Origin: a bacterium | GTDB lineage: Bacteria > Cyanobacteriota > Vampirovibrionia > Gastranaerophilales > Gastranaerophilaceae | Assembly: GCA_017409065.1 (NCBI GenBank) | Contig: JAFQTK010000006.1 | Span: 1 to 33,274 of the forward strand | Length of the DNA: 33,274 bases | Direction of reading: 5' to 3' | Shown here: in pieces, positions 32,699 to 33,274 of the stretch | How the letters are laid out: every line of letters starts with the position of its first letter | Numbering within the stretch: the stretch's first letter is position 1 | The notes under the pieces: model-generated | Databases searched by the model: none | The model's input: only the letters and a program-made list of their open reading frames with translations | Told to the model about the DNA's origin: nothing | Program-made: the position numbers and the translations under genes

Positions 32699-32736
32699 TT
32701 TCTTCTCTCTCCTGTGTAATTTTAATTACAATTATT

Positions 32737-32763
32737 CTATCGGCATATTCATCTAATACTTTA
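32737..32763 (-). promoter_or_regulatory. Sigma-28 (FliA) promoter of flagellin
   Basis: On the minus strand TAAAGTAT, 11 bases, then GCCGATAG: an almost exact match to the flagellar sigma consensus TAAAGTTT-N11-GCCGATAA. It lies about 39 bases upstream of the ATG. This ties flagellin expression to a late-flagellar sigma factor encoded elsewhere. Confidence 0.88.
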
Positions 32764-32832
32764 GTTCAATATTTATACAACTTTTTATAAAAAATACAGT
32801 GAAAATACTTGCCATATTTGAATTTTGGCTGT

Positions 32833-32850
32833 ATTATACTAAAGTATAAT
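32833..32850. promoter_or_regulatory. Palindrome ATTATACT-AA-AGTATAAT upstream of rsmE
   Basis: A perfect 8-2-8 palindrome that carries a TATAAT box on each strand. The plus-strand box (32845-32850) lies 32 bases before the rsmE ATG. No -35 box at 16-18 bases is seen on either strand, so whether it is a promoter, operator or both is undecided. Confidence 0.35.
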
Positions 32851-32882
32851 ATTTCATCCGTTTGATGTAGAAAGTTGTTTAT

Positions 32883-33274
32883 ATGCCACATTTTTTTGTA
32901 GAAAAAATTGCAATACAAGGTGAATTTATAAAGATTTCGGATAAAGAAAATTATAATCATATTGCACGTTCTTTGCATATGAAAGTTGGTGAAAAACTTT
33001 TGATTGTAGATGATGAGCAAATTCAATACGAAACCGTTATAAAAGAAATTACTCCAAATACAATAATATCTTGTATAGAAAAGTCGTATCCGTCTGAGCG
33101 AGTTTTGCCGATAAATATTTATCTGGCTCAATCGGTTTTGAAAAAAGAAGCTCAAACAGATGTGATAAAAAAGGCTTGTGAATTGGGGGTAAAGGGTATT
33201 TATCCTATAATTACGGATAATAGTACTATTAAAAAAAGTCATGCTGTTGAAAAAATTGAAAAATATAATAAATA
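32883..33274 (+). CDS. rsmE: 16S rRNA (uracil-1498-N3)-methyltransferase RsmE (partial, 3' end beyond window)
   Basis: The first 130 residues are present, and the frame runs off the window end. The start MPHFFVEKIAIQGEFIKISD with NYNHIARSLHMKVGEKLLIV is the RsmE N-terminal PUA-like RNA-binding domain. Then INIYLAQSVLKKEAQTDVIK and KACELGVKGIYPIITDNSTI begin the SPOUT methyltransferase domain, including the conserved ELGV and the terminal loop. RsmE methylates U1498 in the decoding region. The SAM-binding trefoil knot would lie beyond the edge. The ATG at 32883 matches the family start; the ribosome site is weak (GAAAG). Confidence 0.92.
   Translation, partial: MPHFFVEKIAIQGEFIKISDKENYNHIARSLHMKVGEKLLIVDDEQIQYETVIKEITPNTIISCIEKSYPSERVLPINIYLAQSVLKKEAQTDVIKKACELGVKGIYPIITDNSTIKKSHAVEKIEKYNK

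Noticed and set aside
32766-33242. 158-codon minus-strand frame near the right edge
   Set aside because: It overlaps the clear plus-strand start of rsmE and would contain the flagellin promoter; composition is Phe/Tyr/Asn-rich without a domain.
421-33274. Alternative genetic code with TGA read as an amino acid
   Set aside because: Recognised genes run without in-frame TGA, and the TPR gene ends with TGA, so the standard code fits.

Overview
The window looks like the chromosome of an AT-rich, diderm, flagellated bacterium using the standard genetic code, most likely a gut Melainabacteria/Vampirovibrionia lineage (order Gastranaerophilales, non-photosynthetic relatives of Cyanobacteria). The grounds are prepilins with the FTLAETLITLSIIGVVAAM-type N-terminus, an outer-membrane secretin, a minCDE set, an AMIN-like surface protein, a ferredoxin-dependent 2-oxoacid oxidoreductase of anaerobic type, a flagellin with a sigma-28 promoter, and many TTG/GTG starts. 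The taxonomic placement is inference; no rRNA or tRNA gene was seen.

Layout. 1-400 is a cluster of three palindromic repeat elements with CGTCAT(C/T)CTGAG / TCAGAATGACG ends. 421-2919 (minus strand) holds a secreted metallophosphoesterase, an MBL-fold hydrolase and a secreted TPR protein. 3105-6519 (plus) is minC-minD-minE-ribF; both MinC and MinE carry long acidic additions and MinE ends in a cysteine cluster. 6611-9983 (plus) encodes two type IV prepilins, one an 851-residue pilin with a GLUG-repeat region that may be an adhesive minor pilin. 10055-11167 (minus) is an AMIN-like membrane-associated protein.

16937-11306 (minus) is a tightly packed eight-gene run: four subunits of a VorB-type 2-oxoacid:ferredoxin oxidoreductase, gmk, coaBC, a Nif3-family gene and a secreted unknown. 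18040-17045 (minus) is rpsF-ssb-rpsR. 18218-18466 is a degraded, internally deleted pilin gene that shares a conserved leader with the pilin at 9201. 20735-18504 (minus) is a bifunctional Rel/SpoT ppGpp enzyme, and 20787-21098 (plus) a YggU/DUF167 protein. 22928-21231 (minus) is a divergent U32-like protein.

23073-29483 (plus) is a type IV pilus/type II secretion assembly operon: PilP/GspC-like protein, secretin, PilB ATPase, PilC platform and a 106-residue unknown. It probably assembles the pilins encoded here and elsewhere. The right end carries a CtpA protease, a possible outer-membrane beta-barrel, flagellin (all minus) and the start of rsmE (plus, cut by the window edge).

I see no CRISPR array, prophage, transposase or defence system. 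The most interesting material is the pilin material (long conserved leader, GLUG pilin, pseudogene), the acidic/cysteine extensions of the Min proteins, and the palindromic repeats whose small terminal stems covary.
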